Positions 25,473 to 34,393 are shown, counted from the first letter of the stretch. The stretch is DNA of 45,696 bases from Pontibacillus marinus BH030004 = DSM 16465 (GCF_000425225.1 NZ_AULJ01000013.1:1-45696); one strand, 5' to 3'. A program made the numbers and translations. The notes: generated by a model from the sequence alone, not told the origin.

Positions 25473-25478
25473 ATTATA
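25473..25478 (-). promoter_or_regulatory. Putative -10 box for acuABC
   Basis: On the minus strand TATAAT lies about 40 bp before the acuA ATG. The hexamer 17 bp upstream, ATTAAA, is a weak -35 box, so the promoter may need an activator or another element. Confidence 0.45.
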
Positions 25479-25570
25479 CATGAAATCTTGTGAGATTTAA
25501 TGGATAACGCATAAAGAAAACGTAGCGATTGCCAATTCTGTAAGTATAGCTTAACAGTTTCCTGGTATAT

Positions 25571-25610
25571 AAAAAAAGAGGAACGATGTGTACACATCAT
25601 TCCTCTTTCG
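25571..25610 (-). terminator. Terminator after the PBP gene
   Basis: The stem AAAGAGGAACGATGTGT / ACACATCATTCCTCTTT (25575-25607, one mismatch), with an A-run on the left that becomes a T-run on the minus strand. Confidence 0.88.
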
Positions 25611-25624
25611 AAGAGTAGCAAAAG

Positions 25625-28600
25625 TTATTCTTCGGTATTATCTGAGCCAGAGGAATCGGATCCGCTGTCAGTTGATCCTCCTGAGTCTTGGCCTCCACTG
25701 TCAGAGCCGGAATCGCTGTCAGATCCACTGTCAGATCCTCCGTCATTTGTTCCTCCGCTATCGTTGTTTTGATCGGTTGAACTATCATCGTTAGTAGAAT
25801 CATCATTCGATCCGTCATTCGAGTCATTGTTAGAATTATCATCCGAGCCAGAGTCATTATCACTATTATCAGATGAATTATCATCATTTGAATCAGACCC
25901 TGAATTAGAATCGTTTTGACCACCATTATCGTTATCTTCTGGTTCATCTGGAGTAAAGTCACCATATACCACAGATGGAGATGATCCTGATTCCATTCCA
26001 AAGTAGTCTACCGCGCGGACGATATATACACCTCTACCAGAAATACCAATACTTGTTCCTCCAGAGCTTCCTGCTAGTTGATAAACCCCACCAGGAGCAC
26101 TAGCACGATATACGCGATAACCCACGACATCTGAACTTTCAGAAGGTGACCAATTTAAAGTTCCACCACTTGCTGATATTTGAGCAGGTGCTGCAGGTGC
26201 CTGACCATCATTTGGTACTTCTTCAGTTGATGGAACGCGAATGTCTGCCCAACGCTCGTTGTTTGGTACAAGTTTACTGTAGTCTTCTAAATTGTCATAG
26301 CCTTTCTCTTTTAGCCACTCTGGGTTAAAGAATATGCCTTCATTTGTGAATTCAGCTGGTGTTGATGCTCCAGCTACGTAAGTTGTTTCACCAATTGTAA
26401 CGTATTGTGATTGTATTAAACTATCGTCTTTTTTGGTCGGTGCATGCTTGGCGTAATAGATATCACTTTTTACTAATCCAAGCTGCTGACAAAGTTCTGT
26501 TGGCAATTTACCAGAAGAAGCACAGTATGAACTGCTTACGATACCACCAGGACGTTTGAAGTCTTTTTCTGGTGCCATTAGTTCTGGTCGGATTTCTGTT
26601 GCTGCATTAACAACTTTGGCCCAAAGGTTTACGTTTCGGTTACTGTAACCAAGATTACATTCATAGCATCGATTAATTGATTTAGGTGTGTCATAGCCCA
26701 TCCACATCCCCATTGTTACATTAGGGTTTGTAGCGACGAACCAAGTATCATGCCAATCCTGAGAGGTACCTGTCTTTCCGGCCCAGTCCACATTTTTATT
26801 GTTCAGTTGATATTGAGCGTAAGTTGCTGTTCCGTACTCTAAAACGTCGCGCATCATATCAATTGTTAAATAAGATGTTTGAGGACTAAATACATCTTGA
26901 GTTTTGCTTTCATGCTCATAAAGGACGTCCCCGTCTGGAGACTCAATTCGTTCGATCATATAAGCGTCTACGAATTTACCCATATTACCGAATGTAGCAT
27001 AAGCATTTGTGTTTTCTTCAATACTTACACCGTTTCTAGTAGCTCCAAGAGAAGCAGACAAAATGTGCTTATCTTCTTCAACTAATGATGTGAAACCCAT
27101 TTTTTCTAAGAAAGAACCTGGGTTTTGATCAATAATATCAGCATAAGTTCTAGCGGCTGGAACGTTAAATGATTTGGCTAAGGCATAACGTACAGAAGTT
27201 AAACCGTGAAAACGACCTGTATAGTTTCCAGGTGTCCAAGTATCTGTACCTGCATCAAATTCTTTTTCAATATCTGCTACAACAGAGCCTGGCTGGGCTT
27301 CACCCAGTTCAATGGCTGGTGCATATACGAGAAGTGGCTTCATTGTACTTCCATTTGGACGTAATGCATCTGTTGCGTGGTTTAAGTTTTCTTTTTCATA
27401 ATCACGACCACCAATAAAGCCGATAATTTTCCCTGTGCTATTTTCAAGTAGCATTCCACCGACTTGGACGGGTTCCATGATTGTTTTTTGTTCTCCGGTT
27501 TCAGGGTCTGTAACCTTTTGAGGTTTATCAGGCCCATATTGCTTATACTCTTTTGCGATCTGTTGCATCTTGTCATAGATTTCTTTATCTATTGTTGTAT
27601 GAATTTTATAGCCTTCTTGACGCAAGCTTCGATCTGCAAGGATATTGTACTGTTCGCGTAAGGATTCATTTGCTTTTAAGTCTTCTTCTGTATAGCCATC
27701 TTGTTCAGCTAATTTATCGGCTAAAATCTTTGTAGCTCTCTTTTCAATTTCAATCGTTAACCACGGATACTTTTGAATAGGTGAAGGCTGAGGCTCAGCA
27801 AGATCAGCAGCTATGTTGTAATTGATTGCTTTTTCGTACTCTTCTGATGTAATCATCTCAGCTTCTTTCATACGAGATAGAACGGTTCTCATCCGTTCCA
27901 TTCCTGGGGTAATCCCTTCAACACTTTTCACTTCACCATTATTTTTAAATGGTGTATAAAGGAATGGACTTTGTGGCATTCCTGCAATATAAGCAGCTTG
28001 TGCAAGGTTGAGTTCATCTGCACTTTTACCAAAAATACCTTGTGCTGCTGTTTCAACACCTGCAATGTTTCGACCTGAAGAATCTCGTCCGAATGGTACG
28101 ACATTAAGGTAAGCTTCAAGTATTTCATCTTTTTCAAAGAATTTCTCTAAACGCATAGCTAATAACATTTCTTTTGCTTTACGTTCAAATGACACTTCAT
28201 TTGTTAATATTTGGTTCTTGATTAACTGTTGCGTTAAAGTACTACCACCAGTTTTAACACTAGCGTTTGTGAGTTCTTGGAAGATTGCACGCATGATTGC
28301 TTTAGGTACAATACCGTTGTGCTCTCTAAAGTATGCATCTTCTGTAGCTATAACAGCATTTTTTAAATGCTTTGAAACTTGATCTAAAGTTACTTCTTCA
28401 CGATATAAATCAGAGCGTATTTTACCAAAGTACTTTTCTTGTGCAAAATAGAGTTCTGTGTTTTCTTCATAGTTATAAACATCTTTCTTCATATCTTCTT
28501 CTGCACGGACTGGCTCATCTTTTACAAGTGATGCGAAATACCCTGCACCCAGCCCCCCAGCAAAGAAGATACCCACCACGCCAACAATGATGAAAAACAA

Positions 28601-28714
28601 GACAATGTTCCAAATGACATCATAGGTGATTCGGGATGTTTTTTGGATTTTCCCTGTTTGCCACCATTCTTTAAAGCGTGATCTATTCGAACCATTTGAC
28701 TGGTTATTACTCAT
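25625..28714 (-). CDS. Class A penicillin-binding protein (1A family) with FnIII domain and acidic tail
   Basis: A 1029-residue bifunctional peptidoglycan synthase. A short cytoplasmic part and one membrane span (about residues 33-59) are followed by the GT51 glycosyltransferase (ATEDAYFREHNGI with the catalytic Glu near 124; GGSTLTQQLIKN near 155). The transpeptidase has SxxK as STMK near 457, SFN near 515 and KTGTSQDW near 645. A fibronectin type III-like domain lies at about 840-918 (GGTLNWSPSESSDVVGYRVYR). The last 110 residues are almost only D, S, N, G, E. ATG 28714 has AGGGGG nearby; an upstream GTG would add eight residues without a ribosome site. The position between acuA and tyrS is known in other Bacillus species. 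Confidence 0.93.
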   Translation of the reverse strand: MSNNQSNGSNRSRFKEWWQTGKIQKTSRITYDVIWNIVLFFIIVGVVGIFFAGGLGAGYFASLVKDEPVRAEEDMKKDVYNYEENTELYFAQEKYFGKIRSDLYREEVTLDQVSKHLKNAVIATEDAYFREHNGIVPKAIMRAIFQELTNASVKTGGSTLTQQLIKNQILTNEVSFERKAKEMLLAMRLEKFFEKDEILEAYLNVVPFGRDSSGRNIAGVETAAQGIFGKSADELNLAQAAYIAGMPQSPFLYTPFKNNGEVKSVEGITPGMERMRTVLSRMKEAEMITSEEYEKAINYNIAADLAEPQPSPIQKYPWLTIEIEKRATKILADKLAEQDGYTEEDLKANESLREQYNILADRSLRQEGYKIHTTIDKEIYDKMQQIAKEYKQYGPDKPQKVTDPETGEQKTIMEPVQVGGMLLENSTGKIIGFIGGRDYEKENLNHATDALRPNGSTMKPLLVYAPAIELGEAQPGSVVADIEKEFDAGTDTWTPGNYTGRFHGLTSVRYALAKSFNVPAARTYADIIDQNPGSFLEKMGFTSLVEEDKHILSASLGATRNGVSIEENTNAYATFGNMGKFVDAYMIERIESPDGDVLYEHESKTQDVFSPQTSYLTIDMMRDVLEYGTATYAQYQLNNKNVDWAGKTGTSQDWHDTWFVATNPNVTMGMWMGYDTPKSINRCYECNLGYSNRNVNLWAKVVNAATEIRPELMAPEKDFKRPGGIVSSSYCASSGKLPTELCQQLGLVKSDIYYAKHAPTKKDDSLIQSQYVTIGETTYVAGASTPAEFTNEGIFFNPEWLKEKGYDNLEDYSKLVPNNERWADIRVPSTEEVPNDGQAPAAPAQISASGGTLNWSPSESSDVVGYRVYRASAPGGVYQLAGSSGGTSIGISGRGVYIVRAVDYFGMESGSSPSVVYGDFTPDEPEDNDNGGQNDSNSGSDSNDDNSSDNSDNDSGSDDNSNNDSNDGSNDDSTNDDSSTDQNNDSGGTNDGGSDSGSDSDSGSDSGGQDSGGSTDSGSDSSGSDNTEE

Positions 28715-28895
28715 ACTATTACCCCCTAATAATAACACTTGCCATTATACCATAATCCCCCATAAGGAGACATGATTCTACTTTCCTTTTTCATGAAGAA
28801 TAATAGGTTAAATCTATTATTCTTTCATACTTTTATACCTTGTTTTTACACAATTGCTTCTCACAATCTTTAGGAGAATCTCCGCATTTTGAATA

Positions 28896-28924
28896 TTGCT
28901 TTTCATTTTAATATGTGATATAAA
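28896..28924 (+). promoter_or_regulatory. Promoter of the tyrS T-box transcript
   Basis: TTGCTT (28896-28901), a 17-bp spacer and TATAAA (28919-28924), preceded by TGA to give an extended -10. A start near 28931 fits the beginning of the leader. Confidence 0.6.
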
Positions 28925-28934
28925 TATCTCACAG

Positions 28935-29176
28935 TATTTAAATATTGAGCGTTGAAGGGTTGCAGTAATGATTTGTTTTCTGATTTTAGAGAGCTGACGG
29001 TTGGTGAAAGTCAGTACAGAACAAATTGTGAATTACGTCCTGGAGTATCTTCTGCGAAATCAGAAGACGGTTAAAAACCGTTATTTTTTCCGAGTGGTAA
29101 CAAGATTTCTTGTTACAACAAGGGTGGTACCGCGATCAAACCTCGTCCCTTTTTTATGTAGGGCGGGGTTTTTTAT
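28935..29176 (+). promoter_or_regulatory. T-box riboswitch, tyrosine-specific
   Basis: A tRNA-sensing leader of tyrS. The conserved T-box AAGGGTGGTACCGCG is at 29120-29134. Stem I shows GGTGAAAG (29002-29009) and CAGTACAGAAC (29012-29022). The likely specifier is TAC (29034-29036) in GTGAATTAC, a tyrosine codon matching the downstream gene. The terminator is the ACCTCGTCCCT / AGGGCGGGGTT stem (about 29140-29170) followed by TTTTTAT. Uncharged tRNA-Tyr should stabilise the antiterminator that uses the T-box. The 145 bp from here to tyrS hold no other feature I can name. Confidence 0.95.
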
Positions 29177-29321
29177 ATGCCTTAAACCTCCTAGGATACG
29201 TTATTTGCACCATAATCTTCCTTGTTCACCTTATAAGGGAAGACGTAAATACTGTAAACACGTAATAAATATTTTTATGGAAAAATCAAAACATAGACCT
29301 ATGTAAACAAGGAGTGTAATC

Positions 29322-30590
29322 ATGGATATTTTACAAGATTTACAAGCTCGTGGTTTGTTAAACCAAACGACTGATGAAGCTGGTTTGAAAGAACATTTGG
29401 CTAATAACCAAGTCACATTATACTGTGGATTCGATCCAACAGCAGACAGCTTACACATCGGAAATTTAGTAGCCATCTTGATTTTAAAACGTTTCCAAGA
29501 GGCAGGACACCGTCCACTCGCTCTTGTTGGTGGCGGAACGGGTTTAATCGGTGACCCAAGTGGCCGTTCAAGTGAACGTCAACTTAATGATGAGGGTACT
29601 GTTCGCGAATATAGTGAGAAAATAGCTGGTCAACTTGCGAAAGTGCTTGATTTTGAAAAGGTTGGAAATGCTGCAACTGTTCGAAATAACTTAGACTGGC
29701 TTTCAGGCATGACGATGATTGAGTTCTTGCGTGATGTTGGTAAACACTTTGGAGTTAACTACATGTTAGCAAAAGATTCAGTTGAATCTCGTATTCAACA
29801 CGGTATTTCATTTACTGAATTTAGTTATATGATTTTACAATCTTACGACTTCCTAAACCTTTTTCGTAAAGAAAATTGCACATTACAGATTGGTGGAAGT
29901 GATCAGTGGGGAAATATCACTGCAGGTTTAGAGTTGATTCGTCGCTCCTCAGAAGAAGGGGAAGAAGCAAAAGCTTTTGGCCTAACGGTACCGTTAATTA
30001 CAAAAGCGGATGGTAGCAAATTCGGTAAAACAGCTGGAGGAGCAATTTGGTTAGATCCAGAGAAAACAACACCTTATGAATTTTACCAATTCTGGATTAA
30101 CACGGATGATCGTGATGTTATTAACTTCTTGCATTACTTTACATTCTTAAGTCTTGAAGAGATTGATGAGCTTAAGAAAGAAGTTGAAAATCAGCCAGAA
30201 AAACGAGTTGCTCAACGTCGTTTAGCTGAAGAAGTAACAAAAATGGTTCATGATGAAGCCGCACTAAAACAAGCTCAAAAAATTACAGAAGCATTGTTTA
30301 GTGGAGATCTTAAAGGACTAACTGGAGAAGAGATTGAGCAAGGTTTTAAAGATGTTCCAACTCATTCTTTTTCTGAAGATGAAAAAGGCTTAATTGACCT
30401 TCTAGTGGAAGCTAAAATTTCTTCTTCTAAACGCCAAGCTCGTGAGGATATCCAGAACGGTGCGATTTATATTAATGGTGAGCGTCAACAGGATCTTAAG
30501 TACACTGTAGATGATGAGGATCGAATTGATGGCAAATTCACCATTATCCGTAGAGGGAAAAAGAAGTATTTCTTAATTCGTTATGAGTAA
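29322..30590 (+). CDS. tyrS: Tyrosyl-tRNA synthetase
   Basis: A 422-residue class I aminoacyl-tRNA synthetase charging tRNA-Tyr. The HIGH motif is HIGN (about residue 45) and the KMSKS equivalent is KFGKT (about 233). The tyrosine pocket appears in LYCGFDPTADSLHIGNL and QIGGSDQWGNITAG, and residues about 355-422 are an S4-like RNA-binding domain (SSSKRQAREDIQNGAIYING). The length is standard. AAGGAGTG precedes the ATG. Expression is governed by the T-box upstream. A terminator follows. Confidence 0.97.
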   Translation: MDILQDLQARGLLNQTTDEAGLKEHLANNQVTLYCGFDPTADSLHIGNLVAILILKRFQEAGHRPLALVGGGTGLIGDPSGRSSERQLNDEGTVREYSEKIAGQLAKVLDFEKVGNAATVRNNLDWLSGMTMIEFLRDVGKHFGVNYMLAKDSVESRIQHGISFTEFSYMILQSYDFLNLFRKENCTLQIGGSDQWGNITAGLELIRRSSEEGEEAKAFGLTVPLITKADGSKFGKTAGGAIWLDPEKTTPYEFYQFWINTDDRDVINFLHYFTFLSLEEIDELKKEVENQPEKRVAQRRLAEEVTKMVHDEAALKQAQKITEALFSGDLKGLTGEEIEQGFKDVPTHSFSEDEKGLIDLLVEAKISSSKRQAREDIQNGAIYINGERQQDLKYTVDDEDRIDGKFTIIRRGKKKYFLIRYE

Positions 30591-30601
30591 GATGAACTGA
30601 A

Positions 30602-30645
30602 GAAAAGCCGTGTGTGAATGAATCGTTCACATACGGCTTTTTTAA
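30602..30645 (+). terminator. Terminator after tyrS
   Basis: The stem AAAAGCCGTGTGTGAA / TTCACATACGGCTTTT (one G-T pair), followed by TTTAAT. Confidence 0.9.
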
Positions 30646-30905
30646 TACTTTAGGAAGGTGGTTTATTCCATTAAATGGAAGTTATCTGGGATAACTGTTT
30701 TCGCAGAAGAGGCGGTTCCGTTCCCTTTGTGGAGTTCGGTGAGCTGGGAAACGGGCTACTTTCCCCGGACGAACGATCGAGCCTCCTCGTTCACTCTGTT
30801 CTCTGCGGGGTCTCGCTCGCCCGTTTTTCCGGAGGAGTCAGCCCGTTTCCCAGCCCACCTTAGCCGAATGGTGACTAACGGAACCGCAGCGCGTTAAGAG
30901 GAGAT

Positions 30906-31094
30906 GCTTGCGGACATTTGTTCCGTTATTTTACCTTAAAATGATTTTTCTGAAGAGCTTACGGACATTCATTCCCCTATTTGCTTCAAATCACCTTGAA
31001 ATAGCCCGATTTGTCACAAATAAGGTACCATATGTCCGTAATGAATCTCGAAATGCCCTTAAAGTTCAAAATAACGGAACAGATGTCCGTAAGG
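30906..31094. repeat. Four-unit CGGACAT inverted/direct repeat block
   Basis: Two units read on the plus strand (30906-30941 and 30957-30993, GCTTGCGGACATTTGTTCCG and GCTTACGGACATTCATTCCC). Two read on the minus strand (31007-31043 and 31058-31094, CATTACGGACATATGGTACC and CCTTACGGACATCTGTTCCG). The outermost units can pair over about 25 bp with few mismatches. No coding potential. Confidence 0.8.
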
Positions 31095-31233
31095 TTTAGA
31101 GCTCACAATACTAGGGTCCGTTAATTTCCATAAAGGGAAAGGGGTGAGGGAAACGGCAAACTCCCGCGGTAGAAAGGGCGGACGAGATCCCGCAGAGAGC
31201 TTGCGAACGAGGAAGCTGAAAATAAACAAGGAA

Positions 31234-31291
31234 GATCGACTAAACCCGCCACATCGTGTGGCAACGTCGACCTACCCCACGTCGTGTGGGG
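31234..31291. repeat. Three-hairpin cassette inside repeat C
   Basis: The outer stem GATCGAC (31234-31240) / GTCGACC (31266-31272) has one mismatch. The inner hairpin is GCCAC-ATCGT-GTGGC (31248-31262), followed by CCCCAC-GTCGT-GTGGGG (31275-31291). The layout is the same as at 16142-16199. Confidence 0.85.
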
Positions 31292-31478
31292 CAGCAGGAG
31301 TATTGCCGTTTCACTGAACCCCTTACTCTCTTTCCGGAAACGGACCTCCACCTCACTAGTTATCTCGAAACCAAGTCTTCAACAATAGGGGGCTTAAATT
31401 GAAGAACCAAATAAACTAAGAAGGTAAACAGATAATAGATGTAGAATAATCCAGTTAACAATAAAGGGAGGGAGAGGT

Positions 31479-32048
31479 TTGGACATAAATACAGAAACCA
31501 TTCCAACACTTCGAACTGAACATTACTTCTTGAGAGGATTAGAGAAAAAGGATGCTGAATCTCTATATCAAATATTGAAAAATGAAACTACTATGAAATA
31601 CATCACACCCCATCCTATTCAATCTCTTATTGAAATGAGAGAGAAAATCATTGATTATCTTCAAGGTTTTAAAGATGAAAAAGAAATACCTTGGGTAATT
31701 GTTCACCGAGAAAGTAACAATGTCATAGGGATTTTTCGGCTTCACAAGCTACATATGTGGCATAAGAAGGCTGAATTAGGAGCTATTATACACCCTGATT
31801 TTCAAAATAGTGGTGTTATGTCACAGGTTTTAGAACGTGCCTTAGCTTACGCCTTTAATGAAATAGGGTTAAATCGGATAGTAGGAGATATATTCTCAGG
31901 GAATGTAGCTTCTCGAGCGTTATTGAAAAAGTTTGGATTCATCAAAGAAGGTGTACTTCGACAAACAGATTTCGATGGGAAACATTTTCATAATACTGAG
32001 GTATACTCCATGTTAAAACCTGAATATGAAAAGCGGCTAAAAAACTAA
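31479..32048 (+). CDS. GNAT acetyltransferase, RimJ/RimL-like
   Basis: A 189-residue GNAT-fold acetyltransferase. Recognisable parts are the N-terminal LRTEHYFLRGLEKKDAESLY, the beta strands IPWVIVHRESNNVIGIFRLH and AELGAIIHPDFQNSGVMSQV (acetyl-CoA loop), and the C-terminal NRIVGDIFSGNVASRALLKKFGFIKEGVLR typical of the RimJ/RimL group. The substrate is unknown; relatives acetylate protein N-termini, amino acids or antibiotics. The start is TTG at 31479 after AGGGAGGGAGAGG. It is flanked by repeat C on the left and by a convergent helicase gene, so it may be a recent or lineage-specific insertion, which is inference. Confidence 0.85.
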   Translation: MDINTETIPTLRTEHYFLRGLEKKDAESLYQILKNETTMKYITPHPIQSLIEMREKIIDYLQGFKDEKEIPWVIVHRESNNVIGIFRLHKLHMWHKKAELGAIIHPDFQNSGVMSQVLERALAYAFNEIGLNRIVGDIFSGNVASRALLKKFGFIKEGVLRQTDFDGKHFHNTEVYSMLKPEYEKRLKN

Positions 32049-32055
32049 AGGAAAC

Positions 32056-32087
32056 CAAAAACACATGTGAATTCACATGTGTTTTAG
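32056..32087. terminator. Bidirectional terminator
   Basis: The stem AAAACACATGTGA / TCACATGTGTTTT around AT, between the convergent acetyltransferase and helicase genes. Confidence 0.85.
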
Positions 32088-32098
32088 TATGAGAGATT

Positions 32099-34393
32099 CT
32101 ACTTTGATAATAATGTAAAGTCTCTCCATTCAGGGGGTAAAAGAGTTCGGTACTTCGGTTGTAAAAAACGGTCATCGATCAGTACGATAAATCCATTGTC
32201 TGTATCTGTTCGGATTAAACGGCCACCAGCTTGAAGCACTTTATTCATACCAGGATAGACATAAGCATAGTCAAACCCTTGGCCCGAGTTCTCCTGGAAG
32301 TAATCTTTAATGATATCTCGCTCATAGTTTAACTTTGGCATTCCTGTTCCTATGATGAGAACGCCGTTTAAACGGTCTCCCTTTAGATCCACACCTTCAG
32401 AAAAGACTCCACCTAGTACAGCGAAGCCAACTAACGGCTGTGTACGTCCTTCTTGGAAACGTGCCAAAAATGCTTCCCGTTCAGTATCGTTCATTTGGTT
32501 TTCCTGTAGTATCGTTTCAATGTGTTCGTATTCCATAGAAAATGCCTCATAAACCTCATTCATGTATTGATAAGATGGAAAGAATACAAGAAAGTTACCA
32601 GCATTATTAGTAAATTCACCGATAGTTTGAATAATAGGTTTTATAGATTTTTCACGATCACGGTAACGTGTTGAGGTTGGTTTCACATAGACCTCAGAGT
32701 TTTCAACAGGAAAGGGGGAAGGGATGCTTAACCGATAATCTTCATCTTTCCAGCCTAACATGTTTTGGTAATAGGGCATGGGCATAAGCGTAGCTGAAAA
32801 GTAGGTTTTTGCTCTATATCCTTTGCCCATCTTTTGAAGTAAACCTGAAGGATCGACGCAAAATAGGTTTATACGTACTTCACTTTTGTATCGTTGTAGG
32901 TACGTAATAAATGATGAATCATACAGTTTTGCGATTCGTATAAAACTTAACGTATTAAAATAAGCTTCTAAGAGTTTATCCTGATCCACTGATTGCTGAG
33001 ATTGAACTAATTCTTTTTCTGCACTTTCATTAAACTGCTCAACCAATTCAATCAATGAAGAGGGCTTATGCTCACTCTTCTTTTCTGTTTCATTTTCCAT
33101 CATTTCTTTTTTCATCTGAAGCATCCGGTCATTAATAGCTTTAGCGGACTCAAAAAGGTCTTCATTATGATTTTTATAGGTACGCTTTAGGTCAAGAAAT
33201 TCGGATTTAAAAAGCTCAGCTGAAAACATAGAACGTGAACGGTCTACAAGGTTATGAGCTTCATCGATTAATAAAGCTGTTTTAGCTTTCGATTCGTTCC
33301 ACATTCTTTTTAAAGAAACACGAGGGTCAAAAATATAATTGTAATCACAAATGATAGCATCAGCTTGATAGGAGGCATCTAGTGAAAATTCAAAAGGGCA
33401 AACTTGATGCTTTCTAGCATAAGATTCAATTACTTCACGACTTATGTTGGTTTCATGTTTGAAAAGGTCAAGTATAGCACCGTTAATTCGGTCATAATAA
33501 CCATTGGCAAATTCGCAATAATCTTTTTGGCAAATGGTTTCTTCTTTAAAGCAAATTTTATCTTTTGCAGTTATAGAAACAGTGTGCATGGATAAACCTT
33601 CACGAGCCATTAAAGAGAATGTTTCTTCTGCAGTTTGTCTTGTAGTTGTTTTGGCGGTTAAATAGTAGATCTGCTCTAAGTGTCCTTCACCTATTGCTTT
33701 AACAGATGGAAATAGGGTAGAGATTGTTTTTCCTGTACCAGTTGGTGCATTGGCAAATAGATTTGTTTTGTCTTGAATGGTTTTGTAGACAGCTCCGGCA
33801 AGTTTTCGTTGTCCCTTACGAAATTCAGGAAATGGGAAGGGGAGTGCTTGTGTACTCTCGTTTCGTTTCTTTTTATGTTCTAACATTAACTTGGCATAGG
33901 GTGAATACTCGTGGATGATCCATTCAACATAAGGGTGCAATTCACTTAATGAAACAGCTTCTTTGAATCGCTTCTTTTCTTTAGACTGATTCTGAATATA
34001 TGTGAGCTGTATGGTGATATCCTGCTGATCATGCTCAAGTAAATACATAAAAGCATAAAATTTTACTTGTGCCCAATGAACTGGGGAGTGATTATGGTCA
34101 ATATCACTTATGTTGAGAGAAGTGGACTTTATTTCGTCTATTATAGTAGCTTCACCTTCTGTTAATACCCCATCACATCGACCATCCACTGTGTAGGTTA
34201 TCCCATTAAAGTCTATGTTTGTTTTGAGATAGACTTCTTTTTGGTCATCTTCTTTATAATCATTTTGGATTTCTTGATGAAGCCGAGTCCCTTCATGCAT
34301 AGAGGTTGCAGTTTTTAAACCAGTATCTATTGATCCACTTCGATAAACATACTCGACTAGAGACCTTACAGAAATATGTATGTGTTGCTCCAT
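32099..34393 (-). CDS. RecB/Cas4-like nuclease fused to XPD/DinG-type helicase
   Basis: A 764-residue protein. Residues about 1-170 show a PD-(D/E)XK exonuclease pattern: a His near 39, D70/D74 in VDGRCDGV, E87-I-K89 in IIDEIKST, and QVKFYAF (Q109..Y113). From about 190 to the end is a superfamily 2 XPD-like helicase. Walker A is APTGTGKT (about 216-223), four Cys near 280, 287, 292 and 332 suggest a 4Fe-4S cluster, DEAH lies near 378, and the C-terminal motif is MPKLNYERD with QAGGRLIRTDTDNG. It probably acts in DNA repair or processing of 5' overhangs, inferred from family behaviour. It is not the DnaQ-fused DinG of B. subtilis. It is transcribed alone. Confidence 0.88.
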   Translation of the reverse strand: MEQHIHISVRSLVEYVYRSGSIDTGLKTATSMHEGTRLHQEIQNDYKEDDQKEVYLKTNIDFNGITYTVDGRCDGVLTEGEATIIDEIKSTSLNISDIDHNHSPVHWAQVKFYAFMYLLEHDQQDITIQLTYIQNQSKEKKRFKEAVSLSELHPYVEWIIHEYSPYAKLMLEHKKKRNESTQALPFPFPEFRKGQRKLAGAVYKTIQDKTNLFANAPTGTGKTISTLFPSVKAIGEGHLEQIYYLTAKTTTRQTAEETFSLMAREGLSMHTVSITAKDKICFKEETICQKDYCEFANGYYDRINGAILDLFKHETNISREVIESYARKHQVCPFEFSLDASYQADAIICDYNYIFDPRVSLKRMWNESKAKTALLIDEAHNLVDRSRSMFSAELFKSEFLDLKRTYKNHNEDLFESAKAINDRMLQMKKEMMENETEKKSEHKPSSLIELVEQFNESAEKELVQSQQSVDQDKLLEAYFNTLSFIRIAKLYDSSFITYLQRYKSEVRINLFCVDPSGLLQKMGKGYRAKTYFSATLMPMPYYQNMLGWKDEDYRLSIPSPFPVENSEVYVKPTSTRYRDREKSIKPIIQTIGEFTNNAGNFLVFFPSYQYMNEVYEAFSMEYEHIETILQENQMNDTEREAFLARFQEGRTQPLVGFAVLGGVFSEGVDLKGDRLNGVLIIGTGMPKLNYERDIIKDYFQENSGQGFDYAYVYPGMNKVLQAGGRLIRTDTDNGFIVLIDDRFLQPKYRTLLPPEWRDFTLLSK

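Larger units (their letters stand above)
30663..31395. repeat. Foldback intergenic repeat, copy C (divergent, composite)
   Basis: It has the same architecture as copies B and D but a more diverged sequence. The left module has stem GCTGGGAAACGGGCT (30743-30757) / AGCCCGTTTCCCAGC (30840-30854). The right module has GAAACGGCAA / TTGCCGTTTC (31150-31159 / 31303-31312). Its centre is replaced by four CGGACAT units (30906-31094), and a hairpin cassette lies at 31234-31291. The right end, ATCTCGAAACCAAGTCTTC, resembles the left end of copy D in reverse complement. The boundaries are approximate. It sits between tyrS and the acetyltransferase gene. Confidence 0.82.

Noticed and set aside
25515-25528. 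Possible CcpA cre site upstream of acuA (AGAAAACGTAGCGA)
   Set aside because: Two mismatches at conserved outer positions and it lies upstream of the -10 region; plausible only because acuABC is CcpA-regulated elsewhere.
25597-26001. 134-codon Met/Thr/Ile-rich frame overlapping the PBP tail
   Set aside because: It is a frame shadow of the Asp/Ser/Asn repeat region and runs into the terminator.
30675-31351. Several 60-80 codon frames between tyrS and the acetyltransferase gene
   Set aside because: All lie inside foldback copy C, overlap each other on both strands and lack ribosome sites.
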